IMG/VR virus record: IMGVR_UViG_3300042452_000646
Location: 1-29,656 of that record
Length of the DNA: 29,656 nucleotides
Strand: one strand, 5' to 3'
DNA from: a virus
The notes under the pieces were generated by a model, which worked only from the letters and a program-made list of their open reading frames with translations, did not search any database and was not told the origin of the DNA. Positions 1 through 8,722 of this stretch are shown in pieces. The number at the start of each line of letters is the position of its first letter. Position 1 is the stretch's first letter. The position numbers and the translations under genes were made by a program.

Positions 1-2
1 CC

Positions 3-677
3 ACAACTGACAGTGGTAATAGTTTATTGGGATTTATTAATCAGCATGGATTTTACGATGCCAGATCGACAGAAAATCCAGGAAATTACTTAGCGTTGTT
101 TTGCTCAGAAGCAGTTCTTCCAGGGTCACAAATTCAAACATCACAAGTTGATGGATTAAGACAAGGTGTATCTTCAAACTATGCCATTTTTAGAAGATAT
201 CCTGATATTACATTAACATATTATTCTCAAAAAGATTATTATACAAATGAAGTTTTCAATGCTTGGATGGAATATATTTCACCAACTACATTATCATCTG
301 GTAGGCATGGTGCAAATACTCAACAAAGAAAAAATGATCGTGCTGCATATAAGAAATTAAAATATCCTCTTAGTTACAAGTGTGATATTCAAATCACTGC
401 ATTTAGTGGAGATATTCTTCCTGAGAATAATCGATTAAAATCGACTGATAGTGTTAGAAGTTCTGCTAGAATGTCTAGTAGCATTACATATCATTTAATG
501 GATGCATTTCCTGTCAATATTGTTGCTGCTCCATTGGCATATGGTGATGCTGAATTGATTAAAACTGCAGTAACATTTAAATACGATTATTATTATACTG
601 ATAGAACTTCTAGATCTTTTGATACTGATACTCTTGTAAGATCAGATTTTGGAAAGAACGTTAGAAATCCATTCTAA
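3..677 (+). CDS. Tail-tube-fold baseplate protein (gp19/gp48/gp54-like), 5' partial
   Basis: The frame is open to the left edge, so the N-terminus lies outside the window; the TTG at 27 is probably internal. The visible part is about 225 residues and ends NVRNPF. Its C-terminal half alternates beta strands, with an FPVNIVAAPLAYGDAELIKT segment followed by VTFKYDYYYT. That resembles the final strands of T4 tail-tube-fold proteins. In T4 this fold is shared by gp19 (tube) and by gp54 and gp48 (tube initiator and cap). Its place directly before the gp26/gp27/gp5 block suggests a baseplate tube-initiator or cap role rather than the main tube protein, but I cannot separate these. The family assignment rests on pattern resemblance, not a clear motif. 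Confidence 0.55.
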   Translation, partial: TTDSGNSLLGFINQHGFYDARSTENPGNYLALFCSEAVLPGSQIQTSQVDGLRQGVSSNYAIFRRYPDITLTYYSQKDYYTNEVFNAWMEYISPTTLSSGRHGANTQQRKNDRAAYKKLKYPLSYKCDIQITAFSGDILPENNRLKSTDSVRSSARMSSSITYHLMDAFPVNIVAAPLAYGDAELIKTAVTFKYDYYYTDRTSRSFDTDTLVRSDFGKNVRNPF

Positions 678-680
678 ATA
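673..680 (+). promoter_or_regulatory. Possible late promoter box TCTAAATA
   Basis: TCTAAATA lies over the stop codon of the tail-tube-like gene, 21 bases before the gp26-like start. It differs from the T4 late consensus TATAAATA at one position. The same octamer precedes the gene at 10129. It may start the hub transcript, but an AT-rich octamer alone is weak evidence. Confidence 0.35.
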
Positions 681-701
681 AAGACAATGATGTGAATTTT
701 T

Positions 702-1433
702 ATGCCATTACCTAAGGTTGTAACTCCTACATTTGAACTAGATCTCATTTCAACTGGTAAGACAATTAAATATCGTCCATTTCTCGTTAAGGAAGAAAAA
801 GTTCTTCTGATTGCACTTGAAAGCGGTAATGAAAAGGATATTTTAAACGCTGTAAAGGATGTTTTAAAATCCTGTGTTCTTACTCGTGGTGTAAAAGTAG
901 AAGATCTTCCTAGTTTTGAACTTGAATATCTTTTCTTGAATATTCGTAGCAAGTCTGTTGGTGAAAGTGTAGAACTTCTAGTTACCTGCACTGACGATGG
1001 AGAAACTCAAGTTCCATTGTCAGTTAAAATTAATGAAGTAAAACTTGTTGTTCCTGATGGACATAATGATCTAATTGAACTTGGCGGAGGATTATTCATG
1101 AAATTGAAATATCCTTCAATGCAACAGTTTGTAGAGAATAACTTCTCACTTTCAAAAGCGGGAACTAATTCAGAAAAAATTGATAAAGCGTTTAAGTCTG
1201 TAATCTCATGCATCGAACAACTTTATAATGAAGACGAAGCATGGTCATATTCAGATTATACTGAAAAAGAATGGATTGAATTTCTTGAGGGATTGGATAG
1301 TTTTCAATTCCAAATGATTGAGAAGTTTTTTGAAACAATGCCAAAGTTATCATATTCTACAAAGATAAAAAATCCCAACACTGGTGTTGATACTGATGTC
1401 CTAATTGAGGGATTAACAAATTTTTTCGCATAA
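702..1433 (+). CDS. gp26: Baseplate hub assembly protein, gp26-like
   Basis: This 243-residue protein fits the T4 gp26 baseplate family (T4 gp26 is about 208 aa). It opens MPLPKVVTPTFELDL, followed by a conserved-looking YRPFLVKEEKVLLIALES segment, which is the most recognisable part. It has an alpha/beta N-terminal half and a helical C-terminal half. gp26 takes part in hub assembly and has been proposed to be the counterpart of the tape-measure chaperone G of lambda. The next ORF overlaps the stop codon by one base (TAATG). The last sense codons are AAT TTT TTC GCA, giving a slippery heptamer for a -1 frameshift into that ORF. Translational coupling through TAATG is the alternative. Confidence 0.75.
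   Translation: MPLPKVVTPTFELDLISTGKTIKYRPFLVKEEKVLLIALESGNEKDILNAVKDVLKSCVLTRGVKVEDLPSFELEYLFLNIRSKSVGESVELLVTCTDDGETQVPLSVKINEVKLVVPDGHNDLIELGGGLFMKLKYPSMQQFVENNFSLSKAGTNSEKIDKAFKSVISCIEQLYNEDEAWSYSDYTEKEWIEFLEGLDSFQFQMIEKFFETMPKLSYSTKIKNPNTGVDTDVLIEGLTNFFA
1421..1427 (+). other. Putative -1 ribosomal frameshift site (T TTT TTC)
   Basis: The codons AAT TTT TTC end two codons before the TAA stop of the gp26-like gene, so T TTT TTC is in the correct X XXY YYZ register. After a -1 slip the next codons are CGC, ATA, ATG, CTA, TAT, which is exactly the frame of the 62-residue ORF beginning at 1433. The product would be about 306 residues: 242 from the gp26-like frame plus 64 from the downstream frame. 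Lambda G/GT and phage Mu make tape-measure chaperones this way. I did not identify a clear downstream stem-loop. Confidence 0.5.
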
Positions 1434-1621
1434 TGCTATATCATACAGATATGACTTCATATTTTGAAGATAACTTTGCGTTGATGCATTATCATAAATG
1501 GAGTTTATTTGAAATTGAAAACTTGATGCCTTGGGAAAAGGAAATTTATATCAAATACCTAGAGAATTATTTGGAGAAGAAAAAGTTAGAGGCAGCACAA
1601 GCAGCAAATGCAATTAGTTGA
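1433..1621 (+). CDS. Small gp51-like hub assembly / frameshift-extension ORF
   Basis: The 62-residue product is rich in aromatic and charged residues (HYHKWSLFEIENLMPWEKEI, then a helical LENYLEKKKLEAAQ tail). The W-S-L-x-x-I-E-x-L/M-x-P-W-E pattern resembles the downstream part of gpGT-type tape-measure chaperones. Its start codon overlaps the preceding stop (TAATG), and the -1 frame of the gp26-like gene runs straight into it. It may therefore be made as a free protein by reinitiation, as the C-terminal extension of a fusion, or both. The following gene overlaps its end by 14 bases. Confidence 0.65.
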   Translation: MLYHTDMTSYFEDNFALMHYHKWSLFEIENLMPWEKEIYIKYLENYLEKKKLEAAQAANAIS

Positions 1622-3218
1622 GCCACAAAATCAAATCCTTCCTGGTATTGTTAGCGTAGAGAAGAAGTCTCCATCTCTTACTCCTTTACGTCGTAGGATG
1701 GGTTTGGCTTATGATAAGTTGCTCATGGAAGCGGAAGAAAGAGAAGGATCTCTTTCTCCAAAAACGATTAGAACTTTAGGTAAATTAGTTCTAGAGTTTG
1801 AACAAGTCAATACTAATCTTGCATCAATTCAAGCACAGATTAGACAAGACATTCGTGATAAGAAAAGATATTTTGATGACGAGAAAAAATTATACAAGAA
1901 GGAAGAAGAAAACTTAACCAGTTTACGTGGATCATTCTTTGATCTGAGATCTAAGTTTGCTGGAATATCTGCAGCTCTTGCTGGTAAAGCATTACTAGAA
2001 GGTAGATTTGGTGATGCTGCTGCCAATGCTGGGTTTGCAGTTACTGCAATGCTCCCAGAGATCGTTAATATCGCTTCTGGACTAGTTCTTTCACGAATGG
2101 CACTTGGTGGTATGGGACGTGCTGCGGCAGGTGCTACCATCGCCCGTGGGGGTGGTGTAAGAATGCCTGGTATGGGCGGACTGGGTATGCTTGGACTTGC
2201 AGCAGCAGTTCCTCTTACAATGGGTGCTGCAGATGTAAGAAGACAAGAATTAGTAAGAAGACAAACTGGATCTGCTGGTATTAGTCCAGACGATGTAGAT
2301 AGATTTCAAGCGACAGTAACTCGTTTTGATGCAATTTTATCGCAAAAAGGTGGTGGAGGAAAAGCACAAGAACAACCAAAGGTTGCTGTAGAAGAGGATC
2401 CTCGTGGTAAAGATGATAAAAAACCACCACCACCATTAAAAGCTCCATCTGGAGATGTGTTTGCTGGTGATATTCTTGCAGACACTCCAGAAGAAAAAGC
2501 ATTGATTGCAACTGTTAGAGAAACAGAAGGAACCGCAGGTAAAGATGGATATAGTACGTTTTTCGGTGGTTCTTTATATGGTGGTGATTTACGGAAAAAA
2601 ACCGTCGCTGAAGTTGCTGAGTTGCAAAAAAAATTCCTTAGAGAAGGTAGAGGTAGATTTTATGATGCTGGAACGAAAACATATAGACAATCTGGTGTTG
2701 TTGGTGCTGGACAATTTAAATATCCAGAACAGATTGCTAGATCTATGGGAATGGATCCAGCAAAAACACTATTTGATGAAGCGTTTCAAAATAGTGCAAT
2801 ACTTTATTCTGCAAGAAAAAAAAGAGGTGTAGATCCAAGCAAACCATTAACGCTTCAGGATATTCAGGCATTAAATCCAGAATGGTCTGGTCTTGGTCCT
2901 TACTATGGACAAACAACAAGAACTATCGAACAATCTTTAAAATTATATCAACAAAATTTAAGAGAAGCACAAAAGGTAGAAACTAAACCAAAACCAACAA
3001 GAAAACCTCCATCAGAAGATCCAAGATCTCAGAGTATGCAGTTTATGAAACCTGCAGGTTCTGATATTTCTTTAATTACAATTCCTGGACAACAAAAGGT
3101 TGCTAAACCACAAGGACCAAAAACTGCTCCAGCTTCATCTGAAGTTGCATTCAATACAACTTTTGAAAGTGTTGATAGATTTACTTCTAATCTTATTCTA
3201 GGGGTGTATAGTTCATGA
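1608..3218 (+). CDS. Tape-measure-like tail protein with lysozyme-like domain
   Basis: This 536-residue protein starts inside the previous gene (14-base overlap). In order it has: a charged coiled coil at about residues 50-110; a Gly/Ala/Met-rich hydrophobic stretch at about 115-210, as seen in tape-measure proteins that enter the membrane; a Lys/Pro linker at about 245-285; and a compact domain at about 297-450. That domain has VRETEGTAG (E305 or E307 as possible acid), GVVGAGQF and LNPEWSGLGPYYG, a layout like phage lysozyme/transglycosylase domains. A Pro/Lys-rich tail follows. Its position just after the G/GT-like pair is where tape-measure genes sit, and muralytic domains do occur in such proteins. 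The lysozyme call rests on motif layout only. Confidence 0.55.
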   Translation: MQLVEPQNQILPGIVSVEKKSPSLTPLRRRMGLAYDKLLMEAEEREGSLSPKTIRTLGKLVLEFEQVNTNLASIQAQIRQDIRDKKRYFDDEKKLYKKEEENLTSLRGSFFDLRSKFAGISAALAGKALLEGRFGDAAANAGFAVTAMLPEIVNIASGLVLSRMALGGMGRAAAGATIARGGGVRMPGMGGLGMLGLAAAVPLTMGAADVRRQELVRRQTGSAGISPDDVDRFQATVTRFDAILSQKGGGGKAQEQPKVAVEEDPRGKDDKKPPPPLKAPSGDVFAGDILADTPEEKALIATVRETEGTAGKDGYSTFFGGSLYGGDLRKKTVAEVAELQKKFLREGRGRFYDAGTKTYRQSGVVGAGQFKYPEQIARSMGMDPAKTLFDEAFQNSAILYSARKKRGVDPSKPLTLQDIQALNPEWSGLGPYYGQTTRTIEQSLKLYQQNLREAQKVETKPKPTRKPPSEDPRSQSMQFMKPAGSDISLITIPGQQKVAKPQGPKTAPASSEVAFNTTFESVDRFTSNLILGVYSS

Positions 3219-4753
3219 ACTTAGAACAGGTATTAGCAGTTGCTGCATCCAATAAAACAAATAGTGTCAATCTTGAAAAACTATTTGCAAAGTCTGTTGC
3301 AACAACAAATGAGGTTGAAACTCAACGATTACGTGCTAAAACCCAACTTCTAGAAGTAAGACAGAAAACTTATTCTGCGATCAGACAGTCTCAAGAAGAA
3401 CAAGAAAAGAAAGGTGGTGTCTTAGATAAAATTCTTGGTACTCTTGGTCTTGCAGGATTAGCAAAAGGATTAAAAGGTGCTAAACCACCAACAGGTGGAG
3501 CAGGTGTTGTATCACCTAAACCCAAACCTGGTGGACCTAGAATTGGTCGTGGAGTTGCTGGATTGAATGTATTGTTTGGTGGTATTGATTTTATGCAACG
3601 TCGATCCGCAGGACAATCTAACTTACAGGCAGGAATTGGTGCTGGTGCTGGTGTTGCTGGCGGTATGGCAGGTGCTGCTTTAGGAGCAAAGATCGGTGCT
3701 GGATTGGGTACAATAGTTGCTCCTGGATTAGGAACACTGATTGGTGGAGGATTAGGAACATTAGTTGGTGGTGGTATTGGTGCAATGGCAGCAGGGAATG
3801 TTGCTGACCGAGCAACTGGTGTTGATGCTGGTGAGCAGGAAGTTGAAAGAAGAGTTCAAGAAGAAGAAAAGAAAACAAGTTTATTGATCACAAAAACACC
3901 ATTCTCAGGTGCTTTAGATGCTTTCGATTCTGCATTAGATAAACTTTCATCTTTCCCTGGTGGCATTTGTGCTTGTGCAGGAAGAGAAGCACCACCAGAA
4001 ATGATGCCTACACAGAGAAGAAAAGATCAAATTCAAAAGGCATATGAAGAGGGTTATAATAAAGGTGTTGGAGAAGGTAGAACACAGGGTGGTGCAGCAG
4101 GTTTTGTTGCAGGTATTGCTGTTGTTGGTGGTGCTCTATTTTTAACTAGAGGCAAAGGTGGTGCGTTATTACAAAGACTTGGATTGGTTTCGGATATCAT
4201 TCCAAAAACTCCAACAAGAACACCCGTAGATCCTGGAAAAGTTCGTGTTCTTCCAAAAGAAGAAGTATTGCCACCAGCACCAGCACCAACAACAAGACCG
4301 ACTACTCAAAGGATCATGGAATCTGTTTTTGGTGAAACTCCTGCTCCTAGGCATTCTCCAAGGATGCCTAGAAATCCTAAAACAGGAAAACCACAAGAAC
4401 TGGTTGAAGAAGTTATTGATACTCCAGAAGGACAAGTTATTATTAGAAGACCTGCAACAAAGGTAGAACAATCAACACCTGAAGAATTTTTCCAAAAACA
4501 AGAATTGAAAGGAATAAAAAAGCAGATAAAACAGTTAAAGAAAATTAGAGGTACATTAGATCCAGAAGAAGTTTCTCCTGTAGGTCCTCAAAGTAGTGTA
4601 GGTGGATCTAATATCATTGCATTAGCAGAACCAAATACCACAATTGTTCCTGTTCCTGTAGGTGGTGGAACACAAATCATAAGTGGTGGTGGAGCAACGC
4701 CATATCAGGCTGCTGCTAAATATGCTCAGATGATGTCACAGATAACTGCGTAA
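3215..4753 (+). CDS. Glycine-zipper-rich structural protein, possible second tape-measure segment
   Basis: The start overlaps the previous stop as ATGA. The 512-residue product has an N-terminal coiled coil (about residues 20-70), then a long run of Gly/Ala zipper repeats (about 115-200, for example GAALGAKIGAGLG and GTLVGGGIGAMAAGN). A second Gly/Ala segment lies at about 285-310. Pro-rich and Lys-rich linkers follow, ending in a Gly/Ala tail. The order of coiled coil, hydrophobic glycine segment and Pro/Lys linker repeats that of the preceding 536-residue protein, so the two may be paralogues or two parts of a tape-measure system. No catalytic motif was seen. Confidence 0.5.
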   Translation: MNLEQVLAVAASNKTNSVNLEKLFAKSVATTNEVETQRLRAKTQLLEVRQKTYSAIRQSQEEQEKKGGVLDKILGTLGLAGLAKGLKGAKPPTGGAGVVSPKPKPGGPRIGRGVAGLNVLFGGIDFMQRRSAGQSNLQAGIGAGAGVAGGMAGAALGAKIGAGLGTIVAPGLGTLIGGGLGTLVGGGIGAMAAGNVADRATGVDAGEQEVERRVQEEEKKTSLLITKTPFSGALDAFDSALDKLSSFPGGICACAGREAPPEMMPTQRRKDQIQKAYEEGYNKGVGEGRTQGGAAGFVAGIAVVGGALFLTRGKGGALLQRLGLVSDIIPKTPTRTPVDPGKVRVLPKEEVLPPAPAPTTRPTTQRIMESVFGETPAPRHSPRMPRNPKTGKPQELVEEVIDTPEGQVIIRRPATKVEQSTPEEFFQKQELKGIKKQIKQLKKIRGTLDPEEVSPVGPQSSVGGSNIIALAEPNTTIVPVPVGGGTQIISGGGATPYQAAAKYAQMMSQITA

Positions 4754-6015
4754 TGTCCAATTTTCTAAAAGGACATAAAGTAACAGAGCTTCTTATTGCT
4801 TCTCCAAAGGGAGATAGGTTTGAGGATGTTCGTTTACAGTCTGGTCTCATCAGTTACTATGAAGATGTTACAGATAGTTCAATTCACTTTGAGATTGATA
4901 TATTAGATACCAGTGGCAAATTAGCAAAACTACCTGTAAGAAGTGGTGCAGTTGTATATCTTACAATTACGCATCCTTCAGGAGAAATAAGATTTGATCA
5001 AAACAATCCATTAGTTATTAGCAATATTAAAACAGGAACAGCAACAGCAAAACGAGAAGTTTATACTTTAATTCTAGAAACACAAGGATCATTCAGCAAT
5101 CATACGACAAGATTGTATCGAAAATACACAGGTAAACTCGATACAATTATAAGAAAAATATTAGAAAAAGATCTTAATATCAGTTCATCAAGAATAAGAA
5201 GGCTTGAAGAAACTTCAAACACTTATAGTTTCATGGGAAATTATAAGAAACCTTTATTTACTTGTACTTGGTTATGTCCTAAATCTATTCCATTAGTTAA
5301 TAATGGAAAGAATTCTGGAACTGCTGGATATTTTTTCTATGAAGCACTTGATGGATATTACTTCAGAAGTATTGACAATATCTTTAACGAAGCAAAGAAA
5401 AATAAAGACAAAATTTTAAAATACGATTATCACGAAACAGTCGATGCATTAAGTCCAAATAATAATTACAAACTTGTTTCGCCTCCAGTTTGGAGAGAAA
5501 GTCATGATATCCTAGAAAAACTCAGACTAGGGATGTACAGATCTTCTAATTGGTTTTATAATATCATCACAAGATCGCCAGACTTTCAAGATTACTACTT
5601 TGGACAAAGTATCAACAAACAACTAACGTTATCAAACGAAGTTGAGAATATTCCTAACAATATTGATGCTTATCCATCAAGAATTATAATGGGAGTAATC
5701 GACACAGGAACGTTATCTGCAAAGGGTGATTTAACTACACCACAATATCAACCATTATTCCAATCACAAGGAATTGCAAGATACGCATCACTGTTTTCTC
5801 AAACTTTATCGATAACAGTGCCAATGAATATGACTTTAAGAGTTGGGGAAGTAATATTCTGCAACTTTTCTAAGATAAATAAGCAAGAATCAGATTTTGG
5901 TTCCGATCCTAGTTCAGGATACTATATGATCAAGTCGTTGGCACATAAATTTTCTTCAAGAGGCGATTTTACTGGATTGACTTTAGTAAGAGATTCCTAC
6001 GCACAACTAACATGA
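4753..6015 (+). CDS. gp27: Baseplate hub protein, gp27-like
   Basis: The 420-residue product (T4 gp27 is 391 aa) fits the gp27 hub family, which forms the trimeric ring between tail tube and gp5 spike complex. The N-terminal region shows alternating strands (GLISYYEDVTDSSIHFEIDI, then an SGAVVYLTITHPSG segment). Next comes the typical hub-family stretch EVYTLILETQGSFSNHTTRL, followed by a helical KLDTIIRKIL. The C-terminus, with MNMTLRVGEVIFCNF, resembles the second barrel. It overlaps the preceding gene by one base (TAATG) and lies just upstream of the gp5-like gene, as expected for direct partners. Confidence 0.75.
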   Translation: MSNFLKGHKVTELLIASPKGDRFEDVRLQSGLISYYEDVTDSSIHFEIDILDTSGKLAKLPVRSGAVVYLTITHPSGEIRFDQNNPLVISNIKTGTATAKREVYTLILETQGSFSNHTTRLYRKYTGKLDTIIRKILEKDLNISSSRIRRLEETSNTYSFMGNYKKPLFTCTWLCPKSIPLVNNGKNSGTAGYFFYEALDGYYFRSIDNIFNEAKKNKDKILKYDYHETVDALSPNNNYKLVSPPVWRESHDILEKLRLGMYRSSNWFYNIITRSPDFQDYYFGQSINKQLTLSNEVENIPNNIDAYPSRIIMGVIDTGTLSAKGDLTTPQYQPLFQSQGIARYASLFSQTLSITVPMNMTLRVGEVIFCNFSKINKQESDFGSDPSSGYYMIKSLAHKFSSRGDFTGLTLVRDSYAQLT

Positions 6016-6224
6016 GAACCATCGAAGACCACATAGAAAAGGATACCACAGATCTTTATGATCCTGGTATTTCTTCACAACGACGCCGTTTTCTAGAACA
6101 AGAACTAGAAGACTTGAAAATATATCAGGCAAATCATCCTGGTGAAGATCACGATCCAACTCCTTTTGAGGTTTATTGTGATCTAAATCCAAATGCACTT
6201 GAGTGTAGAATTTACGAAAACTGA
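6012..6224 (+). CDS. Conserved-looking small baseplate-operon protein
   Basis: This 70-residue acidic protein is inserted between the gp27-like and gp5-like genes. It overlaps the first by four bases (ATGA) and the second by one (TGATG). It has a central helix (RRRFLEQELEDLKIYQANHP), a Cys near residue 57 and another near 65. I do not recognise a family. The tight coupling suggests it is made in step with the hub proteins, perhaps as an assembly factor or minor component. Confidence 0.6.
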   Translation: MRTIEDHIEKDTTDLYDPGISSQRRRFLEQELEDLKIYQANHPGEDHDPTPFEVYCDLNPNALECRIYEN

Positions 6225-8182
6225 TGCTGGAGCAACGCCTATCTAAGATCAACTTTATCGGAGAAGATGGATTTCACTGGTTCATCGGACAGGTAACAGC
6301 TGATCCTAGTTGGCGAGAATTTAGCACAAAATATGGTTATCGAGCAAAAGTTAGGATCTTAGGTCGTCATCCAGCATCTAATGAAGTTCCTGATAGTGAA
6401 TTACCTTGGGCACATTTTCTAGTACCACCAAATCTTGGTGCTGGTAAAAACTTTGGTGGTACTAGTTTTGGTTTGCAAGGTGGAGAAACTGTTCTAGGAT
6501 TTTTCCTAGACGGTGATGATATGCAGCAACCCATCATTTTGGGTGCATTGTTTAGTGGTGAGGCAGAAAAGAACCTTGTTGCTTGGCAGAAATCTGTAGA
6601 TAAAGGCACAAGTGGATTTCTACCAATTGATTTTAACAGACAATTAAAATATTCAACTGCAGTAAGACCTGCTACTGGAGGATCTCCAACAGGGAATGGA
6701 GTTCCTGGTGGTGGTAAAACTGCAGACGGTAAAGAAAGTCTTCAAGGAAAGCAAAATAACGAAGTAAAGAAAAAGATTGTAGGACGCGCTAAAAAATGTA
6801 AAGGTGGTAAGGGATTTTTGTGGGAAGTTTCAAGAGCCCTAGCATCTTTTATTGAAGTAACTAGAGATCTGATCAATTATCAACAAGGATATATTGATCC
6901 TATTTTAGGACAAATTGCTGACATTGGATCTTTAATTGGACAAACATCAGACTTGATTGCAGGAGCATTTTCTCAGTTAATTCGATTGGCGAGAAAGTAT
7001 ATGTTCCAAAAAATTTATAATGGTGTAAAAGATTTATTGAATTTCCTTGTTCCAGACAGTCTTTTGAAAGATATTGCAATTAAAAAATCGATGGATACCA
7101 TCTTTTGTTTAATTGAAAATATTATAAAGGGACTTAAAAAATTCATTAGTGATTTCTTGCTACAGATGCTCGGGAAAATTATCAATATTCCACTTTGTGC
7201 TGCGGAACAATTCATCGGTGGACTTATTTCATCCATTGGTAATGAAATTCAAGAAGCAATCGGACCAGCAATGGATGCTATCCAGCAAGTCATTGGATCT
7301 ATTGGTTCGTTTACGGGATATATGGCTCAAGCAATTAATTATGCTCAAATTGGATTGAATTTCTTAAAGTGTGAAGGTGAAATTTGTGAACCAACACCAT
7401 ACAACTGGGCAATAAATTTTGGACCAACACCACAAGAAGTTGCAGATTTTAGAAGAACAATAAGTCTTTCTGGTAGAATTAATAATCTTAAAAAAGATGT
7501 TTCAAATACTCTTGAAGGATGGTTTCCTAAAGATGAAGTTGGTGATGAAGTTGTTGATGGTTTGGTTAAAGAATGTGATCCATATAGTCTTGTTTGTGGT
7601 CCACCAGGAGTTCTTATCTTCGGTGGCGGTGGTGCTGGTGCTGCAGCAAGAGCAGTTGTTAATAGTCTAGGACAGGTTGTTGGCGTGAATATGCTTGATG
7701 TTGGATTTGCTTATTCTGGAAGACCATTTGTTCAGTTTGTTGATGCTTGTGATAATGGATATGGTGCTACTGGACAGGCAATCGTAGAAAATGGTCAAAT
7801 AACCAATATTGTCATGCTTGAAACTGGTGGTGGATACATTCCAACATCAGAAATTACTCCAGACAATCAGGGTGAAGATGTTGTTGGACAACTCAATAGT
7901 GTTCAAATCGTTAACACTGGTATCGGTTATTCGGAAGATGATATGATTGAAAGCGAATGTGGTGTGCTTAAACCAGTTTTAGATGGTGAGGGTAGAATTA
8001 TTGGTGCTAATATTATTTCATCTGAACTTGGATGTACAACTCTTCCAGACTTGTCAATAAATAGTGCCACTGGTGTAGGAGCGATTATTAGACCTGTTAT
8101 GAAGTATGTTAGAAGAAGTGAAGTTAACGTAAGTGTTCCACCAGAAAAAGTTATTCGTGTTGTAGATTGTGTAAGTAAATGA
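6224..8182 (+). CDS. gp5: Baseplate hub OB-fold protein, gp5-like, lacking the lysozyme domain
   Basis: Residues about 12-118 match the gp5 OB-fold: GFHWFIGQVTADPSWREFST, then YRAKVRILGRHP, ELPWAHFLVPP, GGETVLGFFLDG and QQPIILGALF. This domain joins the gp27 ring to the spike. T4 gp5 then has a lysozyme and a beta-helix. Here residues about 195-390 are instead long hydrophobic/amphipathic helices. Residues about 467-610 hold Gly-rich repeats with G-x-G-Y or G-x-x-Y signatures (LDVGFAYSGRPFVQF, ETGGGYIPTSEI, NTGIGYSEDD). The spike seems to be the next gene. At 652 residues it is longer than T4 gp5 (575) but of different make-up. Confidence 0.8.
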   Translation: MLEQRLSKINFIGEDGFHWFIGQVTADPSWREFSTKYGYRAKVRILGRHPASNEVPDSELPWAHFLVPPNLGAGKNFGGTSFGLQGGETVLGFFLDGDDMQQPIILGALFSGEAEKNLVAWQKSVDKGTSGFLPIDFNRQLKYSTAVRPATGGSPTGNGVPGGGKTADGKESLQGKQNNEVKKKIVGRAKKCKGGKGFLWEVSRALASFIEVTRDLINYQQGYIDPILGQIADIGSLIGQTSDLIAGAFSQLIRLARKYMFQKIYNGVKDLLNFLVPDSLLKDIAIKKSMDTIFCLIENIIKGLKKFISDFLLQMLGKIINIPLCAAEQFIGGLISSIGNEIQEAIGPAMDAIQQVIGSIGSFTGYMAQAINYAQIGLNFLKCEGEICEPTPYNWAINFGPTPQEVADFRRTISLSGRINNLKKDVSNTLEGWFPKDEVGDEVVDGLVKECDPYSLVCGPPGVLIFGGGGAGAAARAVVNSLGQVVGVNMLDVGFAYSGRPFVQFVDACDNGYGATGQAIVENGQITNIVMLETGGGYIPTSEITPDNQGEDVVGQLNSVQIVNTGIGYSEDDMIESECGVLKPVLDGEGRIIGANIISSELGCTTLPDLSINSATGVGAIIRPVMKYVRRSEVNVSVPPEKVIRVVDCVSK

Positions 8183-8721
8183 CATCACCACCAATTATAA
8201 TTAATAATCCAGAACACGGATTTCTGGAAATTGGCGAAGAAACCGATGATAAATGTCTAAGAAAACATCATGTTCAACTTGGTGGTGGATCTGGAGCAGC
8301 ACTGCACATTTATAAGGATGGTGGGTGGTGTTTATGGGCTAAATCTAACGATAAAGGATCTACTTTAATTCAAGAAGGAACTGGTCCTATCAATATTGTT
8401 TCTGATGGAGATATCAATATTGAAGCGAAAGGTGATATATCAATGCGAGGAAAAAACATCATCATGGAAACAACAGGATCTGACGGTGATGTTGTTGTAA
8501 ACTCAAAACACAATATAAGACTTGATGCTGATAATAATGTCACTGTTATCGGAACAAATATAACTACTAGAGCATCTCACAATATGTTAAGTCATTGCGA
8601 TGGTTGGAACATTATATCTGGCAATCCAATATTTTTCTTAGAAAGAAAAACCAAACTCATTCCAACTTCAGTTTCAGATCTTGTAAATACATTATTAGGA
8701 GAATTGGTCTTCGGAGGATAG
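8179..8721 (+). CDS. Beta-helical tail spike protein (gp5 C-terminal / VgrG-like)
   Basis: This 180-residue protein overlaps the gp5-like stop as ATGA. From about residue 70 to 140 it has short regular strands (INIVSDGDINIEAKGDISMR, GDVVVNSKHNIRLDADNNVT), the pattern of the triangular beta-helix in gp5 C-termini and VgrG spikes. The N-terminal part (HGFLEIGEETDDKC, HVQLGGGSGAALHIY) may attach it to the hub. It probably supplies the membrane-piercing needle that is fused to gp5 in T4. A GGAGG at its 3' end is the ribosome binding site for the next gene. Confidence 0.7.
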   Translation: MTSPPIIINNPEHGFLEIGEETDDKCLRKHHVQLGGGSGAALHIYKDGGWCLWAKSNDKGSTLIQEGTGPINIVSDGDINIEAKGDISMRGKNIIMETTGSDGDVVVNSKHNIRLDADNNVTVIGTNITTRASHNMLSHCDGWNIISGNPIFFLERKTKLIPTSVSDLVNTLLGELVFGG

Positions 8722-8722
8722 T

